This document shows positions 61,897 to 64,000 of a DNA stretch of 64,000 bases, one piece after another. The translations under genes were made by a program, and so were the position numbers. Within the stretch, counting starts at the first letter, position 1. Each line of letters starts with the position of its first letter. The DNA comes from an uncultured Dehalococcoidia bacterium (lineage in GTDB: Bacteria > Chloroflexota > Dehalococcoidia > Lucifugimonadales > UBA3495), in contig CATQHB010000002.1 in the NCBI GenBank assembly GCA_958295765.1, positions 462,424 to 526,423 on the forward strand, written 5' to 3'. The notes under the pieces are model-generated. The model searched no databases and was not told where the DNA came from. It was given only the letters and a program-made list of their open reading frames with translations.

Positions 61897-63003
61897 ATGA
61901 AAGGCCGCATTGTGGTGGTTAAGGAGTATGGCAAGCCCTTTGAGATTGAGGAGTATGAGGTGCCGGAACCGGAGCCGGGGGCGACCCTGCTGCGGATGAC
62001 TCAGGCCGGCATCTGCGGCTCGGACCTGCATACCTGGCGCGGCGACCAGACCCAGGAGTTTATGCCTCTACCGTCCACCGGCCGGGTGATGGGCCATGAG
62101 GGAACCGGCGTGGTGGAAGTGCTGGGCGACGGCGTGGCCGCCGATACCCTGGGAACTCCGGTAGTAGAGGGCGACCGGGTGGTCTATTCGGCAATTTTCC
62201 CCTGCCACCGCTGCCACCTGTGCCTGCGCGGCGATACCAACTGGTGCGCCAACCGGGCCTACCCCACCGCCGGCGTTTACCCCTACTTCACCGGCACCTA
62301 CGCCGACTTTCTCTACCTGCCGCCCCGCCATCCCTTTTTCCGGGTTCCTGACGAACTGCCCGACGACCTTTTGGGGCCGGTCAACTGCGCCATGGGCACC
62401 GTTACCACCGGGCTGATGCGGGCCAGCGCCCACGAAGGCCAGTACGTGGTCATTCAGGGCGCCGGCGGCCTGGGGTTGAACGCGACGGCAATGGCTAAAG
62501 ATATGGGCGCCGACCGGGTGATTGTCCTTGACCGGCTGGAGAACCGCCTGCAACTGGCCGAGGAGTTCGGCGCCGACCATACCATCAACATTGAGGAGTT
62601 CAACACGCCGGAAACCCGCATCCGCCGGGTGTGGGAGCTGACCAACGGGCGCGGCGCTGACGTGGTGATGGAACTGGTGGGCCGGGCCGACCTGCTGGCC
62701 GAGGGCATTGATATGCTCAGCAACGGCGGCAGTTTCGTCGAAATCGGCGACATCGTCCGGGGCAAGGAAGTGTCCATTGACCCCTCCAAGCTGCTGTCCG
62801 GCAAGAACATCCTGGGTTCGCGAATGTACCGCCCCGACCTGCTGCCCACCCTGCTGGCCTTTCTGGTGCGGAATCAGGACAAGCTGCCCTTCCACAAGCT
62901 GGTCTCCCACCAGTTCCCCCTGGCCGAGGTCAACGCCGCCTTTGCCCAAGCGGAATGGAATCAGCGGCAGACGGAAATCACCCGGGCTATGCTGGTGCCT
63001 TAG
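61897..63003 (+). CDS. Zinc-dependent alcohol dehydrogenase (MDR family)
   Basis: A 368-residue medium-chain dehydrogenase/reductase. ATG 61897 is preceded by AAAGGAGG. The catalytic-zinc Cys is in GICGSDLHTWRG, the second site in GRVMGHEGTGVVEVLGDGV, and a structural zinc is bound by CHRCHLCLRGDTNWC (four Cys with spacing typical of the family). The Rossmann motif is QGAGGLGLNATAMAK. NADH or NADPH dependence is not clear: the residue after the second beta strand is in VIVLDRLENRL (Asp, NAD-type). Substrate unknown. It faces 63120 across an inverted repeat. Confidence 0.93.
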   Translation: MKGRIVVVKEYGKPFEIEEYEVPEPEPGATLLRMTQAGICGSDLHTWRGDQTQEFMPLPSTGRVMGHEGTGVVEVLGDGVAADTLGTPVVEGDRVVYSAIFPCHRCHLCLRGDTNWCANRAYPTAGVYPYFTGTYADFLYLPPRHPFFRVPDELPDDLLGPVNCAMGTVTTGLMRASAHEGQYVVIQGAGGLGLNATAMAKDMGADRVIVLDRLENRLQLAEEFGADHTINIEEFNTPETRIRRVWELTNGRGADVVMELVGRADLLAEGIDMLSNGGSFVEIGDIVRGKEVSIDPSKLLSGKNILGSRMYRPDLLPTLLAFLVRNQDKLPFHKLVSHQFPLAEVNAAFAQAEWNQRQTEITRAMLVP

Positions 63004-63020
63004 CCTTACCCGGATGGGTC

Positions 63021-63092
63021 GGATTTTGTTGATTGCCGCGGGCTGATTTCGGGCTATTCCGGGATTGTCCCCATCAGCAATCAACAAAATCC
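63021..63092. terminator. Inverted repeat at a convergent gene junction
   Basis: GGATTTTGTTGATTGC (63021-63036) and its exact complement (63077-63092) surround a 40-base centre. It lies between the alcohol dehydrogenase and the molybdopterin-fold gene, which are convergent, so it probably works as a bidirectional terminator. Confidence 0.55.
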
Positions 63093-63119
63093 GGTATATC
63101 CTGTCCATCAATGTGTGAA

Positions 63120-64000
63120 TCAGGTCAAGGGCAGGGGCGGCTGCCACCACTTGCTGGTAGCGTTGACTTCAATGTGGTTCACCCACTTGACCCACTCAAA
63201 ACCCCGCTTGCCCGGCGCGGCCAGCCGCAGGGGGAAACCGTGGTGGTGCGACAGGGATTCGTTACCCACCCGCGTAACCAGCAGATAGTCGTCGATTTCC
63301 TCAAAGGCAAAGCGGCGGCTGTAGCCGGTAATCGAGCGCACCGTCAGGCTGGCCGCCGTTGGCAAGACGCCGGCCCAGTCCAGCACTTCCCTTAACGGCA
63401 GGCCCTGCCAATCTTGCGTCGAGTGCCACCCGCCGGTGCAGTCCAGGGTGGCCCGCCTCTGCTCATCCCGCCCGGCCAGCGCCGCATAAGGCAGGGACAA
63501 CTCCTGCTGCACCAGGCCGCTGACTTGCAACCGCCACGCGGCAACGTCCACCGGCGCCGGGCGGTCATTGAGCCAGGAGGTGGCGGGAAAGGCGTTGCCG
63601 CTATCGCTGCCGCTTTCGTAAGAGCCGGTGAAACGGCGGGATGCGCCGGGCAGTCCGGCCCACTGATTGACCAGTTCGCCGGTTCGCCACAGGACCAGCC
63701 CGGCCAGGGCCAGGCCGCCCAACTTCAGCACGGCGCGCCGTTCCGCCCAGAACCGGGGCCGCATACTCCAGCGGTGGCGGAGGGTGTGCCACAGCAGCAG
63801 GGGCGTCAAGGCCAGGGACAGGTAGATGTGCCAACTGACGCCGCTGAGTCCGAGGAAGTAGAACGGCCCGACGTGGCTCCAGGCCAGCCCCAGCCCCAGG
63901 GCCGCCAGCAGCAGGCTTAACAGCAGCAGGGACGCGGCGTAGGGCAACCAGAACCGCCGCCACAGGTGCCGCTGGGCCAGCCGCCCCAGGATGTTGCGCC
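63120..64000 (-). CDS. Membrane-anchored sulfite-oxidase-fold molybdopterin protein (5' truncated by window)
   Basis: The visible ~293 residues run off the window edge; the frame stays open to 64000, so the true start lies outside. The N-terminal part has three hydrophobic helices (AASLLLLSLLLAALGLGLAW; a HIYLSLALTPLLLWHTLRHR helix with two possible haem His; AVLKLGGLALAGLVLW), a cytochrome b561-like membrane arrangement. The remainder is an oxidoreductase molybdopterin-binding domain of the sulfite oxidase/YedY type: NDRPAPVDVAAWRLQVSGLV, the Cys ligand segment LDCTGGWHSTQDWQGLPL (Cys binding Mo) and HHHGFPLRLAAPGKRGFEWV. Fusion of the two domains suggests electron transfer across the membrane. 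The substrate is unknown. Confidence 0.87.
   Translation of the reverse strand, partial: RNILGRLAQRHLWRRFWLPYAASLLLLSLLLAALGLGLAWSHVGPFYFLGLSGVSWHIYLSLALTPLLLWHTLRHRWSMRPRFWAERRAVLKLGGLALAGLVLWRTGELVNQWAGLPGASRRFTGSYESGSDSGNAFPATSWLNDRPAPVDVAAWRLQVSGLVQQELSLPYAALAGRDEQRRATLDCTGGWHSTQDWQGLPLREVLDWAGVLPTAASLTVRSITGYSRRFAFEEIDDYLLVTRVGNESLSHHHGFPLRLAAPGKRGFEWVKWVNHIEVNATSKWWQPPLPLT

Overview
The window is a high-GC bacterial chromosome segment with mostly housekeeping genes on both strands, separated by intergenic regions full of short inverted repeats. A 23S rRNA gene standing alone (no 16S or 5S next to it), the gene content (MutS/MutL, GatB, SecG, Acs, OtsAB, a Nuo/Fdh-like module) and the codon style suggest Chloroflexota, perhaps a Dehalococcoidia/SAR202-like lineage. 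That assignment is an inference from general appearance, not a phylogenetic result. No selA/selB/selC lies in the window, but two genes appear to encode selenocysteine, so the organism probably has that machinery elsewhere.

Layout. 0-7 kb: small Tat-signal protein, mutL, a HAD phosphatase, a Sec-containing ArsC/Spx-like protein and mutS. 6.8-10.6 kb: ferredoxin-NAD(P) reductase-like flavoprotein and a large NuoG/FdhA-like iron-sulfur molybdopterin-fold protein. 11.3-14.3 kb: polysaccharide genes (sugar transferase, O-antigen ligase-like). 14.8-18.6 kb: NuoF/NuoE diaphorase, a Sec-containing FrnE/DsbA-like protein, a HAD hydrolase. 18.9-22 kb: rpiB and the trehalose genes otsB and otsA. 22.4-24.3 kb: alpha/beta hydrolase and an NMT1-type binding protein. 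24.3-30.8 kb: a first restriction-modification pair beside a 17-G homopolymer, then a pyruvate-dehydrogenase-type E1 alpha/beta pair split by an EcoRV-type restriction-modification pair. 31-34 kb: SAM hydrolase, secG, gatB. 34-38.5 kb: two CAP-domain envelope proteins around an MqsRA toxin-antitoxin pair, then three tandem relatives of one small gene. 38.5-47.3 kb: acs, an orphan nuclease-like gene, a LON-domain protein, a CoA-transferase subunit, a methyltransferase, an SMP-30 lactonase and a DUF2779 nuclease. 47.7-53 kb: MmgE/PrpD, a nuclease-like gene, a PIN toxin with a double ribbon-helix-helix antitoxin, MOSC, enoyl-CoA hydratase and small proteins. 53-57.2 kb: HicBA sitting in the upstream region of the lone 23S rRNA gene, then initiator tRNA-Met. 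57.3-60.7 kb: an accessory cluster right after that tRNA (RelE with a fused antitoxin, a nuclease sharing the antitoxin's extra domain, BrnT, and a BrnA-like/maleate-isomerase fusion). 61-64 kb: small protein, zinc alcohol dehydrogenase, and a truncated sulfite-oxidase-fold membrane protein.

Main highlights: (1) two genes in which TGA replaces the first Cys of a CxxC redox motif, each followed by a hairpin that fits a bacterial SECIS; (2) an unnamed ~140-residue domain shared by a RelB-like antitoxin and the neighbouring PD-(D/E)XK nuclease; (3) a toxin-antitoxin locus whose antitoxin seems fused to a maleate isomerase-like enzyme; (4) hicBA flanked by 46-bp direct repeats made from the rRNA promoter region; (5) EcoRV-type R-M genes between the two E1 genes; (6) a 97-bp MITE-like element present seven times. 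Five toxin-antitoxin loci, two R-M systems and several orphan nucleases between 24 and 60 kb form an accessory/defence-rich belt.
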